Shown: positions 1-6,670 of the stretch, piece by piece
Layout of the letters: every line of letters begins with the position of its first letter
How positions within the stretch are numbered: the stretch's first letter is position 1
Source of the DNA: a virus
DNA length: 47,071 nt
Virus record (IMG/VR): IMGVR_UViG_3300005340_000015
Location: 1-47,071 of that record
Direction: 5' to 3' (one strand)
Translations under genes and position numbers: made by a program
The notes under the pieces: model-generated
What the model was told of the DNA's origin: nothing
Seen by the model: the letters and a program-made list of their open reading frames with translations, nothing else
Databases searched by the model: none

Positions 1-86
1 GTGAGCGCGATCCAGATGACGTGCCCCGAATGCGGCGCTCGCTACATGGCGGGGATGGTCGGCCGCACCCCGTGGCCCGCCCACCT
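1..86. repeat. Terminal direct repeat, left copy
   Basis: Bases 1-86 are identical to 46986-47071. The repeat covers the start of the first gene, whose GTG at 46986 overlaps the TGA of the last gene. Reading therefore continues across the junction, so this is the overlap of a circular assembly (unit length 46,985 bp) rather than a biological terminal repeat. A circular map fits circularly permuted headful packaging or a circularised prophage; the sequence does not decide between them. Confidence 0.95.
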
Positions 87-267
87 GTGCGCTGAGATCT
101 GCGCGACCTGTGGCCACCCCCAGCGCTTTCACAACCCGTCCTGCTGCTGCGAATCAGGCGGGTGCTCATGTCGTTTCTTCACCGGCGGCGGCAAATACAC
201 CTACGACTCGCGCCCTCAGGACCCGCAGCCCGTACCCAGCCAACCTAACCACCGCCGGGAGTCCTGA
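1..267 (+). CDS. Cys-rich zinc-ribbon-like small protein
   Basis: 88 residues starting at GTG. The start is supported by the circular join: in the copy at 46986 the GTG overlaps the preceding stop as GTGA. Visible metal-ligand candidates are CPEC near residue 8, CATC near residue 35, and a dense CCCESGGCSC cluster near residue 48. The last third is Pro/Ser-rich and looks disordered. I do not recognise the family. Paired cysteines suggest zinc binding, as in many small early phage proteins. It is the last part of the operon that runs through the end of the window and overlaps the next gene by one base (TGATG). Confidence 0.75.
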   Translation: MSAIQMTCPECGARYMAGMVGRTPWPAHLCAEICATCGHPQRFHNPSCCCESGGCSCRFFTGGGKYTYDSRPQDPQPVPSQPNHRRES

Positions 268-506
268 TGCCCCTTCGACCGAGCCAGGTAGAGACGCTGA
301 GGGCTGTTCGGCAGTGCGACTACGGGGTCACCACGGCGGCGATGGTCGGCGGAATCGTTAACTGCACGCTGCACGCCGGACGCTGCCGCCTCAAAGCTCT
401 GGAGCGCAGCGGGTACGTCCACAGCGACGGAACCAGCAACCGCCACGGACTGCTCTTCTACCGCCTCACCCAGCTAGGACGAGAAGCACTGGAGGGCAGG
501 GGCTGA
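267..506 (+). CDS. Small winged-helix-like protein
   Basis: 79 residues. The sequence runs as a helical N-terminus, then CRLKALERSGYV, then a short beta wing ending in FYRLTQLGREALEG. This is the pattern of a MarR/PadR-type winged helix: recognition helix, wing, and a 'Y.LT..G...L' ending. DNA binding is inferred; the promoter it acts on is not visible. ATG 267 shares its A with the upstream TGA, giving translational coupling. The next + strand gene is far downstream, and a minus-strand gene ends six bases after this one. Confidence 0.7.
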   Translation: MPLRPSQVETLRAVRQCDYGVTTAAMVGGIVNCTLHAGRCRLKALERSGYVHSDGTSNRHGLLFYRLTQLGREALEGRG

Positions 507-511
507 TGCGC

Positions 512-733
512 TCAGAGGAACGTGTCGGGATCATCAGCAGGTCTGCCCTTCGAGCACTTCCAGCACCGCATCCGCTGGCCGTACCGCTCGTAGCCGAACC
601 GGTCGGTGGGCGGGTGGTGCAGATGCCCGCACTCGAGCTCGAGGACTTCGACGCGCCCCGGCCCGACCTGGATCGCAACTCGGCCGAGGATCGTCCGCAG
701 TGGCCACTCGCTGCTTTTCGCTCGCTTCGCCAT
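512..733 (-). CDS. Minus-strand zinc-ribbon-like protein
   Basis: 73 residues on the minus strand inside a + strand operon. It contains ECGH followed about 20 residues later by RCWKCSKG, a CxH...CxxC layout often seen in small actinophage proteins. The + strand reading frame over the same bases is Pro/Arg-rich and does not look like protein, so I prefer the minus strand. There is no strong Shine-Dalgarno before ATG 733. The 60 bases between it and the + strand ORF at 794 would have to hold divergent promoters. Function unknown; probable zinc binding. Confidence 0.6.
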   Translation of the reverse strand: MAKRAKSSEWPLRTILGRVAIQVGPGRVEVLELECGHLHHPPTDRFGYERYGQRMRCWKCSKGRPADDPDTFL

Positions 734-793
734 CTACTAGATAGGTGCGGCCGTGTGACAGATCAGTCCCCTGAAGCACTGGAGGGGGAAGCA

Positions 794-1042
794 GTGAAGC
801 CGACCGACGATATGCTCGCGCTGGCCGCTTTCCTTCGCGGTGGGGACTGGTGCGCGGCCGACGAAATCCGGCACGCCGTGAAGCGGCTCGGGTTCCGGAT
901 GCCCACGATCCAGTGGACGACGGCTCGCCCGATGTGCTTCTGCGTTTTTTTGGACCGACTCCGAAGTCAAAGCATTGACCTCGCTAGCTTCCCCCGGGGA
1001 GGAGGGGCTGATGTCAGAGCTGATCTTTGCCATTCCGGGTGA
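794..1042 (+). CDS. Small hypothetical protein, possibly frameshifted at its end
   Basis: 82 residues from GTG 794, which follows a purine-rich GGAGGGGGAAGCA. The first ~45 residues read as a real helical domain (LALAAFLRGGDWCAADEIRHAVKR resembles the start of a winged helix) with a 'PTIQWTTA' turn. The tail, after a run of seven T at about 945-952, is less convincing. In the next frame the sequence from that point is open straight into the RusA gene. Either the gene ends inside RusA with a 32-bp overlap, or a base was gained or lost in the T run. Confidence 0.5.
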   Translation: MKPTDDMLALAAFLRGGDWCAADEIRHAVKRLGFRMPTIQWTTARPMCFCVFLDRLRSQSIDLASFPRGGGADVRADLCHSG

Positions 1043-1466
1043 CCCGGTGCCGTGGACGTCGACCAAGCAGAACCGGCGCACCGGCAACCGATTCCTGCCG
1101 GCGCGTCAGGAGGACGCCATTGCCAGAAACGTGGCTTTCATCAACCACCAGCTCGGTGGCGACGATCACGACTTGGTTTTCGCGCAAGCAGTCCCACTCT
1201 CGCTGGATTGCACCTTCTACGTGAAGCGCCCCAAAAGTCACTACGGAACGGGCCGCAATGCGGGAGTGCTCAAGGACTGGGCGCCGAAATACCCGACTGG
1301 CAAGCCAGATCGATCCAACCTCGAAAAAATGGTCGAGGACTGCCTTGTCCTCGCTCGGGTCATGCCCGACGACGACCAGAATGTTCGGGGCCGGGGCGAG
1401 AAGCTCTACGTCGCCTACGGTGAGCAGCCGCGCTCTGTCATCCGGATCAGGGTGGTAGAGGGATGA
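1011..1466 (+). CDS. RusA-like Holliday junction resolvase
   Basis: 151 residues from ATG 1011, which has a strong GGGGAGGAGGGG Shine-Dalgarno; the upstream in-frame start at 975 lacks one. RusA-family enzymes cut four-way junctions as dimers, using a cluster of aspartates. Here the N-terminus has the typical 'IPGDPVPW.STKQNRRTGNRF' strand-turn-strand. The core is KPDRSNLEKMVEDCL followed by MPDDDQNV, matching the family's (K/R)xDxDNLxK...D...DDxxV signature. The second aspartate of DxDN is serine here. It probably resolves recombination intermediates or concatemer branches before packaging. It overlaps the next gene by ATGA. Confidence 0.85.
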   Translation: MSELIFAIPGDPVPWTSTKQNRRTGNRFLPARQEDAIARNVAFINHQLGGDDHDLVFAQAVPLSLDCTFYVKRPKSHYGTGRNAGVLKDWAPKYPTGKPDRSNLEKMVEDCLVLARVMPDDDQNVRGRGEKLYVAYGEQPRSVIRIRVVEG

Positions 1467-1810
1467 GGCTCGCAGTGTCCAGCCACGCCGTTGACCGCTA
1501 CATCGAGCGAGTCAAGCCTCATCTCGGGCGCAGCCAAGCCCGGACCGAGCTCGAAGCCCTTGTTGCGCTGGTCAAGCCCTGCGAGCGACCCACCTGGTGG
1601 GCGGAGCCAAGGAAGCAGGGGGATCTCTATCTCGCCCTTGGCCCAGGGGTGGTGGGCGCGGCAAAGGGCCGGTTGTTGACCACCGTCCTGGCTGCGCCTC
1701 GAGCTACCGGGGGCCAGCGGACGGCTGAGCGAAAACGCCGACGCGAACTTAGACGGTGGAAGAAGAAGAACGAGAAGACTCTTCCCCATTTTCGACGGGA
1801 GGCGGCCTGA
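1463..1810 (+). CDS. Conserved-type phage hypothetical protein
   Basis: 115 residues, starting in a 4-bp ATGA overlap with the RusA gene. The N-terminus SSHAVDRYIERVKP resembles an 'xHAVxRYxERVxP' motif that I recall from small phage proteins of unknown function. A basic C-terminal helix (KRRRELRRWKKKNEK) suggests nucleic acid contact. Coupling to the resolvase gene argues for a role in DNA metabolism, but nothing catalytic can be identified. Confidence 0.75.
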   Translation: MRLAVSSHAVDRYIERVKPHLGRSQARTELEALVALVKPCERPTWWAEPRKQGDLYLALGPGVVGAAKGRLLTTVLAAPRATGGQRTAERKRRRELRRWKKKNEKTLPHFRREAA

Positions 1811-1959
1811 TGTACCTGGACGAAGCGTGCGGCAAGGTCCAGCCACCCGACCTCTACGCCCCCGATCCGCCCGAGGAGTGCCCCTACTGCCAGGCGGATC
1901 TACGTGAACTGGATTTGAACGGCTGCTGCCCTGAGTGCGGGGAGATGTTGGAGCCGTGA
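1810..1959 (+). CDS. Two-CxxC zinc ribbon microprotein
   Basis: 49 residues from ATG 1810, which shares its A with the upstream TGA. The longer in-frame start at 1756 lies inside the previous gene and adds only an acidic stretch. CPYC and CPEC, about 20 residues apart, form a classical rubredoxin-like zinc ribbon. Such proteins usually dock on DNA or RNA enzymes; the partner is unknown. Confidence 0.65.
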   Translation: MYLDEACGKVQPPDLYAPDPPEECPYCQADLRELDLNGCCPECGEMLEP

Positions 1960-1991
1960 CCGAGCTTGCAAACAAAGGAAAGGACCAGCAG

Positions 1992-2135
1992 ATGAAGGCC
2001 GATGTTGTTCATATCTCGGTTCCGGAGGGACAGGGAGGGGATGCTTACCAGTCCGTCATGGCTCTGCTTCGCGCAGACGACGGTCGCTCACCGGGTCTTG
2101 AAGAGAACGTGACGGTCACGGTGGAGCGGGCCTAA
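1992..2135 (+). CDS. Small hypothetical protein
   Basis: 47 residues from ATG 1992, preceded by AAAGGAAAGGA at a good distance. An alternative GTG at 1956 overlaps the previous stop as GTGA and would add 12 residues. The sequence is a mixed alpha/beta fragment (VVHISVPEG...VTVTVERA) with no recognisable motif. It is coupled to the next gene by TAATG. Confidence 0.55.
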   Translation: MKADVVHISVPEGQGGDAYQSVMALLRADDGRSPGLEENVTVTVERA

Positions 2136-2419
2136 TGCCGACTCGCACCTGCTCATCGCACTGTCGATCCTGCGGCCGCCATTTCGCCGGCGATGCAGCC
2201 TTTGATCGTCATCGGACGGGAGTATTCGCCGGGGACGGCGACCGCGAGAACACCCGCCACTGCAAGGACCCGGTACAGGACGCCTGGTACGAGCAGATCG
2301 AAGGCGAGTGCCGGATCGAAGCGCCCAGTGAACCTGCAAAGAGGATCACGATCTTCCGCCAGAGAGGTGCGGCGGAGCGGCTCAAGGGTCTAGTTACCCC
2401 TGCGGCGGTAGCGGCATGA
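2135..2419 (+). CDS. C2H2-like zinc finger phage protein
   Basis: 94 residues. The N-terminal half contains CRSCGRHFAGDAAFDRHR, the C-x2-C-x~11-H spacing of a C2H2 finger, followed by HCKDP about 20 residues later. Small actinophage proteins with 'C..C...F.....FD.HR' and a later cysteine are familiar to me as conserved hypotheticals. DNA binding is likely but unproven. The remainder is charged and helical. Its stop overlaps the next start as ATGA. Confidence 0.75.
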   Translation: MPTRTCSSHCRSCGRHFAGDAAFDRHRTGVFAGDGDRENTRHCKDPVQDAWYEQIEGECRIEAPSEPAKRITIFRQRGAAERLKGLVTPAAVAA

Positions 2420-2580
2420 GGGCGGGAGTGCTCGACCCAAAACGTCGGATCACGGTGTGGAACTGGATGGGGGATACGGACGCCGCCTGCGAGCCCGTCC
2501 CGCGCATCATCTACTCCGGTCCCCAAAGGGATTACCGGCGTGAGCCATCGGGGCGTAGAAGGAGGCGGCGCCGCCGATGA
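2416..2580 (+). CDS. Small Arg-tailed hypothetical protein
   Basis: 54 residues, bracketed by ATGA overlaps with both neighbours, which is strong positional support for such a short gene. The body includes RRITVWNWMGDTD and ends in a run of arginines after EPSG. A basic tail of this type usually binds nucleic acid or a ribonucleoprotein partner. Family not recognised. Confidence 0.6.
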   Translation: MRAGVLDPKRRITVWNWMGDTDAACEPVPRIIYSGPQRDYRREPSGRRRRRRRR

Positions 2581-3179
2581 CGCGAAGCGGTATCTGGAAA
2601 GGCTTCTCCCTCTGGCAGCTTGAGCAGTTCGGGATCAAGCAGAACTCGGACGGGTCAATTTGGCTGCCCTACTACAAGCGCGACGGAACCCTGTTCAGAG
2701 CAAAGCACTTCGCGCCTGACGGCTGTTCATGGTGGCTCGGAGGCCAGGGCAAAGGTCAGATCCCCTACGGCCTGGAGCAGCTAGAGGCCGACGGCGATGC
2801 TCTTGTCGTGACCGAGGGCGAGTCGGACACCCTTGCGCTCCGACTCGCTTGGCCCAACATCGTGGCGATCGGCATCCCCGGAGCGTCGAGCTGGAAGAGC
2901 GAATGGAAGCGCATCGCCGAGGATTTTGAGCGGGTCTACTTGAGCTTCGACGGCGACAGCGCTGGTGACAAGTTGGGCGAGGCGGTCGCAGAGGATCTCC
3001 CCCACGCCAAGCGTCTCGCACTTCCAAGGGGAGCCGATACCCGAGCGATCCTGCAGCAGCTCGGAAAGCAGGCGTATCGAGCGCTGATCGACGCCGCAGA
3101 GGCCGAGCATGTCTTCAACCGAGCCGTCAGGGCGAAGTACAAAGTCCACGATCTCTACGAGAGAAGAGCGGCGGCGTGA
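2577..3179 (+). CDS. TOPRIM-domain primase-like protein
   Basis: 200 residues. A TOPRIM fold occupies roughly residues 75-150: strand plus catalytic glutamate VVTEGESD (E80), then VAIGIPGAS, then the acidic motif VYLSFDGDSAG (D125, D127) that would hold Mg2+. The N-terminal 70 residues ('WLPYYKRDGTLFRAKHF') resemble the small beta domain preceding TOPRIM in stand-alone phage primase-like proteins. No helicase or zinc domain is fused. It most likely primes or assists phage DNA replication, relying on the host replisome, since no polymerase or helicase is encoded in the window. Starts in an ATGA overlap. Confidence 0.85.
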   Translation: MTRSGIWKGFSLWQLEQFGIKQNSDGSIWLPYYKRDGTLFRAKHFAPDGCSWWLGGQGKGQIPYGLEQLEADGDALVVTEGESDTLALRLAWPNIVAIGIPGASSWKSEWKRIAEDFERVYLSFDGDSAGDKLGEAVAEDLPHAKRLALPRGADTRAILQQLGKQAYRALIDAAEAEHVFNRAVRAKYKVHDLYERRAAA

Positions 3180-3580
3180 GCGAGAGCTTTCAGCCACACG
3201 ATCCGTTCCAGCCCTTCTCGAACAGCGAAGAATTCCGCATGTGGCTGGGCGGCAACTGCCACCGCGGCCACCGCGGATGTCGCCACTACAACCCGAACGC
3301 TGAAAGCTCTCGCCACGGGTGCCCGATTGAGGTGGCGCTTACCAGGGCATCGATCGGCGATGGCACGATCCTCGCGAAGACCGCATTGCGGGGCGGCTTC
3401 CTTGAGGCTGGACCGAAGGGTCAATTGGTCAGGCCAGATGAGTGGAACGGGGAATGCCCCGAGTACAAGGGCTATGACGAGCCCTACGACAAGCCGCGGC
3501 GCGGCCCGAAGCCACCTGCGGATCAACTGGATCTGCTCGACCCTCGAAATGCGCCGGGACTGGATCGAGTTCGCGTATGA
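3176..3580 (+). CDS. Cys/His-rich early phage protein
   Basis: 134 residues from a GTG inside a GTGA overlap. Candidate metal ligands are NCHRGHRGCRH, HGCPI and ECPEY, interleaved with a 'DGTIL...' segment. This order (W..NC..C...CPI..A......C) matches a conserved hypothetical type I recall from siphophages and podophages, often found near replication genes. The C-terminus is Pro- and charge-rich. Probably a zinc-stabilised accessory protein; function unknown. Confidence 0.75.
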   Translation: MSESFQPHDPFQPFSNSEEFRMWLGGNCHRGHRGCRHYNPNAESSRHGCPIEVALTRASIGDGTILAKTALRGGFLEAGPKGQLVRPDEWNGECPEYKGYDEPYDKPRRGPKPPADQLDLLDPRNAPGLDRVRV

Positions 3581-4128
3581 ACGCCCAGCGCAGGCTCCAC
3601 CTAGTCACGTCGAAGAGCCCCCGGCTGATCGTGATCGACACCGAGACGGGCGAGCACATCGGCCCGTTGGACGACTACCTGGCCACCTACGAGAACGAGA
3701 TCCGGCGGCTCAAAGCGCGCCTGACCACCCTGACCGCCAACCGAGAGGCCGAGGCGAAGAAGCACAAGCTCTGGGCTGAGGCACAAGCTGCACACGAATG
3801 GTGGCGGCTTGCCTGCTGGTATCCCGGCGTCAAGTTCGGCGCGGAGGAGTTCCACCAGGCCCTTCCGAGGCTGAAGGAACGCGGCGGGCTGATGAAGCTG
3901 CTCAAGGCAATCGCCGGCGCGGCTTACGACCCGAACACCAAGCGCATGAAGAACGGCAACCTCATGGCCTACGACGACTGGGAGCTGATCTGCCGCTCCA
4001 AGGCCAAAGCCGAAAACTTCGCCCTGCGGGTCTACGGGGGAGCTGACTCGGAGAGGTGGAAAGCCTGGCTGATCCAGCGAATCCAATCGAACTTGCAAGG
4101 CAAATCACCACGAAAGGAACAGAAATGA
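3577..4128 (+). CDS. Coiled-coil protein, possible replication accessory
   Basis: 183 residues. Residues ~30-65 form a heptad-like coiled coil (YENEIRRLKARLTTLTANREAEAKK). It is followed by a Trp-rich helical domain (EWWRLACWYPGVKFGAEEF...LKAIAGAAYDP...DWELICRSKAKAENF). The layout of an oligomerising helix plus a compact helical domain, right after the TOPRIM gene, would suit a replisome-loading or origin-associated factor, but this is inference. Couples to both neighbours by ATGA overlaps. Confidence 0.7.
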   Translation: MNAQRRLHLVTSKSPRLIVIDTETGEHIGPLDDYLATYENEIRRLKARLTTLTANREAEAKKHKLWAEAQAAHEWWRLACWYPGVKFGAEEFHQALPRLKERGGLMKLLKAIAGAAYDPNTKRMKNGNLMAYDDWELICRSKAKAENFALRVYGGADSERWKAWLIQRIQSNLQGKSPRKEQK

Positions 4129-4304
4129 CCTCAAGCACGGAGACCCCCGATCCAGCACCGACCAAGAGCAAACTCGCCGAGAAGCAGCGCGCGGTGATAG
4201 CCGAACTTCAGAGGGAAGCCCTTCGGTGTGGCGCTACCAACTGCGAGTCGATTGCCACCGCAATTGAGTCAAACACCCGCGCTCTCAGCCTCCTCGAAGC
4301 GTAG
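4125..4304 (+). CDS. Small helical hypothetical protein
   Basis: 59 residues from ATG 4125, which overlaps the previous TGA and follows AAAGGAAC. The longer frame starting at 4056 is only the shadow of the upstream gene. A Ser/Thr/Pro-rich N-terminus precedes an amphipathic helix (KLAEKQRAVIAELQREALRCGA). Family not recognised. The 99 bases after it are non-coding and contain a hairpin. Confidence 0.6.
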   Translation: MTSSTETPDPAPTKSKLAEKQRAVIAELQREALRCGATNCESIATAIESNTRALSLLEA

Positions 4305-4320
4305 GTACATCGCATCCCCA

Positions 4321-4360
4321 GCGGAACGGCAAAGCATTCCCGCGCTGAGGCCCGTTCCGC
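4321..4360. repeat. Intergenic inverted repeat
   Basis: GCGGAACGG (4321-4329) pairs perfectly with CCGTTCCGC (4352-4360) across a 22-base loop, in the 99-bp gap before a small membrane-protein gene. There is no T-tract, so it is a weak terminator candidate. It could be an operator or an RNA hairpin modulating the downstream operon. Confidence 0.55.
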
Positions 4361-4403
4361 ACCTCTTCCGCTCCATCCACCGCAAAGGAGAGAATCAGCG
4401 CCA

Positions 4404-4532
4404 ATGAACGGGCTCAGGGCATGGCACAGAAGTCAAAGGCTCTACTGGTGGGACTGGTTCGCGTTCGGTGTGATGGCGTGGGGCTTAGTCGGGCTCTTGT
4501 TGGCGGCGGCGGTATCCGCGTTCAATGCCTAA
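4404..4532 (+). CDS. Single-span membrane microprotein
   Basis: 42 residues from ATG 4404, preceded by AAAGGAGA. After a Trp/Arg-rich N-terminus (LRAWHRSQRLYWWDW) comes one hydrophobic helix (FGVMAWGLVGLLLAAAV) ending near the C-terminus. The positive-inside rule puts the N-terminus in the cytoplasm. It overlaps the next gene by 8 bp. Possible roles are superinfection exclusion or modulation of lysis; nothing decides. Confidence 0.65.
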   Translation: MNGLRAWHRSQRLYWWDWFAFGVMAWGLVGLLLAAAVSAFNA

Positions 4533-5181
4533 GCGCTACCCGAAGAAAGCCCGAGAGGTCGCAGTCGCCCTCTACCTCGAAGGCCTCAGCGTCCCTGAGA
4601 TAACGCGCCGTTTCAACGATGGAACGGCCGGGCTGATCGACAAGGAAGGAAAGCCCCAGCCGATCGGCATCACCGAACGCCGAGTGGCCGAATACGTGGC
4701 CGAGCACAAGGCCAAGCACGGGCCGCGCAAGGAGCCCGAGGACGAGGAGCTGACCGTCGACTCGATCAACCGGGTCAAACAGCGGGCGCTCAATGTCCTG
4801 GCACGGGAGATCGCCCACCTCGAGGGGCTCCCGAACGGCCGCATCTCAGCCAAGCAGTCCACGGCTCTACGCCAGCACTACGCCACCCTTGACGACATGG
4901 AGAGGCGGCAGGAAATCGCCGAGAAGCGGAAGGGCAGGGGGAAGCGGCGGGGCAAAGCGCCGGTTAGTGACGACAAGCCGAAGTCGGCCATCGACGCGCT
5001 GGTGATGGCCGAAGGCGACGGGAGCGGACATTCCGAGGGACATCTTGAAGAGGCCAGGAGCCCGAAACCCAATAAACAGAGCCAAGAACCCACGGACATC
5101 GAGAGGGACGCGATGAGCAAAGAGGAGTTCGACGAGTGGCAGGGCAAATATCTGTCGGCGATAGCGACGAAGCGCATGTAA
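4525..5181 (+). CDS. HTH DNA-binding protein, possible small terminase-like
   Basis: 218 residues. The N-terminus has a homeodomain-like helix-turn-helix (KKAREVAVALYLEGLSVPEI ... ITERRVAEYV, residues ~6-55), followed by a long helical region (VKQRALNVLAREIAHLEG) and a charged, Gly/Lys-rich disordered C-terminus. A DNA-binding N-terminus with helical oligomerisation is the plan of small terminase subunits and of some phage regulators. The large terminase gene lies 2 kb downstream, beyond an apparent operon break, so the terminase assignment is only a possibility. Confidence 0.65.
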   Translation: MPKRYPKKAREVAVALYLEGLSVPEITRRFNDGTAGLIDKEGKPQPIGITERRVAEYVAEHKAKHGPRKEPEDEELTVDSINRVKQRALNVLAREIAHLEGLPNGRISAKQSTALRQHYATLDDMERRQEIAEKRKGRGKRRGKAPVSDDKPKSAIDALVMAEGDGSGHSEGHLEEARSPKPNKQSQEPTDIERDAMSKEEFDEWQGKYLSAIATKRM

Positions 5182-5330
5182 TCCCGCAGGACGACATGAT
5201 CGAGCATGAGGAGAGCGAGGACTGCATCTGCATGCCGGGCATCGAAATCGTCAACGAAGCCTGGCTCTACGTTCATCACTCCCTCGACGGGCGGGAGCTA
5301 CAGGAGCCCGAGTTAACGTGGGGAGCGTAG
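5136..5330 (+). CDS. Small conserved-type phage protein (CxC motif)
   Basis: 64 residues from GTG 5136, with AAGAGGAG eight bases upstream. A later ATG at 5196 would drop the VIPQDD stretch. I prefer the longer form because 'V.P..D..EHE.SxDCxCxP...VHHxxDGRE' is a pattern I recall from small actinophage proteins. The CIC pair and the HH suggest a metal site. Overlaps the previous gene by 46 bases. Function unknown. Confidence 0.65.
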   Translation: MAGQISVGDSDEAHVIPQDDMIEHEESEDCICMPGIEIVNEAWLYVHHSLDGRELQEPELTWGA

Positions 5331-5331
5331 G

Positions 5332-5550
5332 ATGAGCAGCATGTTCGGGATCAAGATCTCGAAGTGGCAAGACAACTGGTCGGGCGGATACGTGCTCGAA
5401 CGGGCCGACAAGACGCCCCTGAGATCACGGATCATTCGCATGTTCGGAGAGTTCGCCGTGCCGATCACCGTGCAACCGATATCGGCTGCAACCATCGCTT
5501 CGCAAGCCATTACGGCCGGACCGATCCTGGAGCGGAGCGCCCGAGCATGA
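5332..5550 (+). CDS. Hypothetical protein
   Basis: 72 residues, starting one base after the previous stop, with GGGGAG just upstream. A globular N-terminus (KISKWQDNWSGGYVLERADKTP) is followed by a hydrophobic/Ala-rich tail (ITVQPISAATIASQAITAGPI). No motif recognised. Its stop overlaps the next start as ATGA. Confidence 0.55.
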   Translation: MSSMFGIKISKWQDNWSGGYVLERADKTPLRSRIIRMFGEFAVPITVQPISAATIASQAITAGPILERSARA

Positions 5551-5759
5551 AGGGCGATCTAGGACTAGAGGTCGACGCGCAACTAGACGCTGCGCTAAAT
5601 CGGCGCGACGAGGCGATCCTTGGTCGCGCGCCACAGCGCTGCAACTGCAACGACAAGTGCTGGCAGTGCGACGTCGGCAACCAAGGCGACGACTGCACCT
5701 GCTTCAACCCGTGCCCCGTCCATCCGTCTACGCCGAGCACGCGCACCACCAACGACTAG
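5547..5759 (+). CDS. Cys-cluster microprotein
   Basis: 70 residues from ATG 5547 (ATGA overlap). The longer frame from 5364 is a shadow of the preceding gene. An acidic helix is followed by CNCNDKCWQC and CTCFNPCPVH: eight cysteines within about 30 residues, enough for two zinc sites. A similar short Cys module (CSCPHGG...CPIH) is embedded in the large protein at 39643-41610. This gene ends the first early block. Confidence 0.65.
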   Translation: MKGDLGLEVDAQLDAALNRRDEAILGRAPQRCNCNDKCWQCDVGNQGDDCTCFNPCPVHPSTPSTRTTND

Positions 5760-6025
5760 CTAGCTCGGCCAGCAGCGAGCACCACCAAGCCGGACGCATT
5801 GCCGGACGCAAGCGGCGGCGCATTCGGCTCTACAAGTAGCAATGCGGCTTCATTCAATCCCATCCTCACCATCGGATTCGTGCCTGGATCGGCCCCCCGG
5901 GCCACCCCCTCGCAGCGAAGGGAACCCAGTCGGCGCAACATCCATACCTCTCCCATCCACGCATCCGCAGTTGCCACCCCTGAATCTGTACGTACATCCT
6001 CCCCCACCGCTACCGTCGCTCAACC
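5760..6025. other. 266-bp non-coding gap with short repeats
   Basis: No convincing gene in either strand. GCCGGACGC occurs twice, at 5789-5797 and 5801-5809; the same word recurs four times beside the integrase (37331-37383). A perfect palindrome TGTACGTACA lies at 5987-5996, about 30 bases before the next gene, and could be a regulator site for the RHH protein encoded there. Confidence 0.5.
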
Positions 6026-6325
6026 GTGACCTCCAAGGCCAGCCGGACCGATCGCATTCTCCTGCGGGTCACCCCTGCCGAGAAGGCGCTGATCCGAGAG
6101 CGGGCCGGCGGTTCGCGACAGATGAGCGACTACATCCGGCGGCGAGCCCTTGGCGGGGCGGGTCCTGAGATTGCCGAGCGAGCGGCTCTCGACCGTCAGT
6201 TCGAGAAGTCGGCAGCTCGGGCACCCGGCGACTTCGCTGCTCTGGTTGAGCGGCACGCGCAGCGTATGCCGCGGCGGTCGGCTGAAATCCTGGCTCGGCG
6301 GGAAATGGCGCGGGAGCGGGGTTGA
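6026..6325 (+). CDS. Ribbon-helix-helix DNA-binding protein
   Basis: 99 residues from GTG 6026. Residues ~10-45, DRILLRVTPAEKALIRERAGG then MSDYIRRRAL, give the strand-helix-helix of Arc/MobC-type RHH proteins ('x(I/L)xxRVTPxEKxxIxxxA...xxSxYIRxxAL'). Such dimers insert a beta ribbon in the major groove of palindromic sites. It precedes an HNH gene and the packaging genes, so it may regulate late expression or act at the packaging site. No Shine-Dalgarno is obvious. The stop overlaps the next TTG start. Confidence 0.75.
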   Translation: MTSKASRTDRILLRVTPAEKALIRERAGGSRQMSDYIRRRALGGAGPEIAERAALDRQFEKSAARAPGDFAALVERHAQRMPRRSAEILARREMARERG

Positions 6326-6670
6326 ACTCCTGCACGCGCTGCGGGCGACTGGCGCTCAATACCGCCATTGCAATCTGCGACTGCGGCGGGGCGATCAGGC
6401 CTGCGAAAGTGGTGCCGCGGAAAACCGGCTCACAGCGCTACCTTGAGAAGCTCCATGCGCGGATCGACCGGCAACGGGGCCTTCGAGAGCGAGTCCACGA
6501 GCGCGACGCACATCGGTGCGTCGCGTGTGGCTCGGGCGATGAACTGACCCTAGACCACCATTCCGCGGTCCAAGGGTGGGCCGACCAGCTTTGAGAACCT
6601 GCAAACGATGTGCCGTTCTTGCAACCAGGCCAAGGGCGATTCGATGCCGACGGAGCTGGCGGACGCTTAG
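6322..6670 (+). pseudogene. HNH endonuclease gene split by a frameshift
   Basis: The first frame (TTG 6322 to TGA 6594) gives CTRCGR..., then RVHERDAHRCVACGSGDELTLDHH, and then loses homology. From base 6560 the next frame reads IPRSKGGPTSFENLQTMC, RSCNQAKGD and MPTELADA to TAG 6670. Together they make a complete HNH domain: CxxC, LDH, the NLQ-xx-C-xx-C-N-xxKG finger. The break falls inside the catalytic LDH-x-IP loop, between 6557 and 6560, consistent with two bases lost or one gained. HNH proteins next to terminases assist genome cutting in HK97-like phages, so inactivation would matter. A sequencing error is the main alternative. Confidence 0.75.

Noticed and set aside
1-86. Short direct terminal repeat as physical phage ends (T7-like)
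   Set aside because: It lies within a gene that reads through the join with a natural stop/start overlap; assembly overlap of a circle explains it better.
506-1042. 178-codon + strand frame starting right after the gene at 267-506
   Set aside because: Its first ~95 codons read as Pro/Arg-rich low-quality protein and lie opposite a minus-strand frame with ECGH...CWKC; only the part from GTG 794 looks coding.
5842-6168. 108-codon + strand frame across the gap before the RHH gene
   Set aside because: Pro/Ser-rich composition with no fold-like pattern, and it overlaps the better supported RHH gene in another frame.
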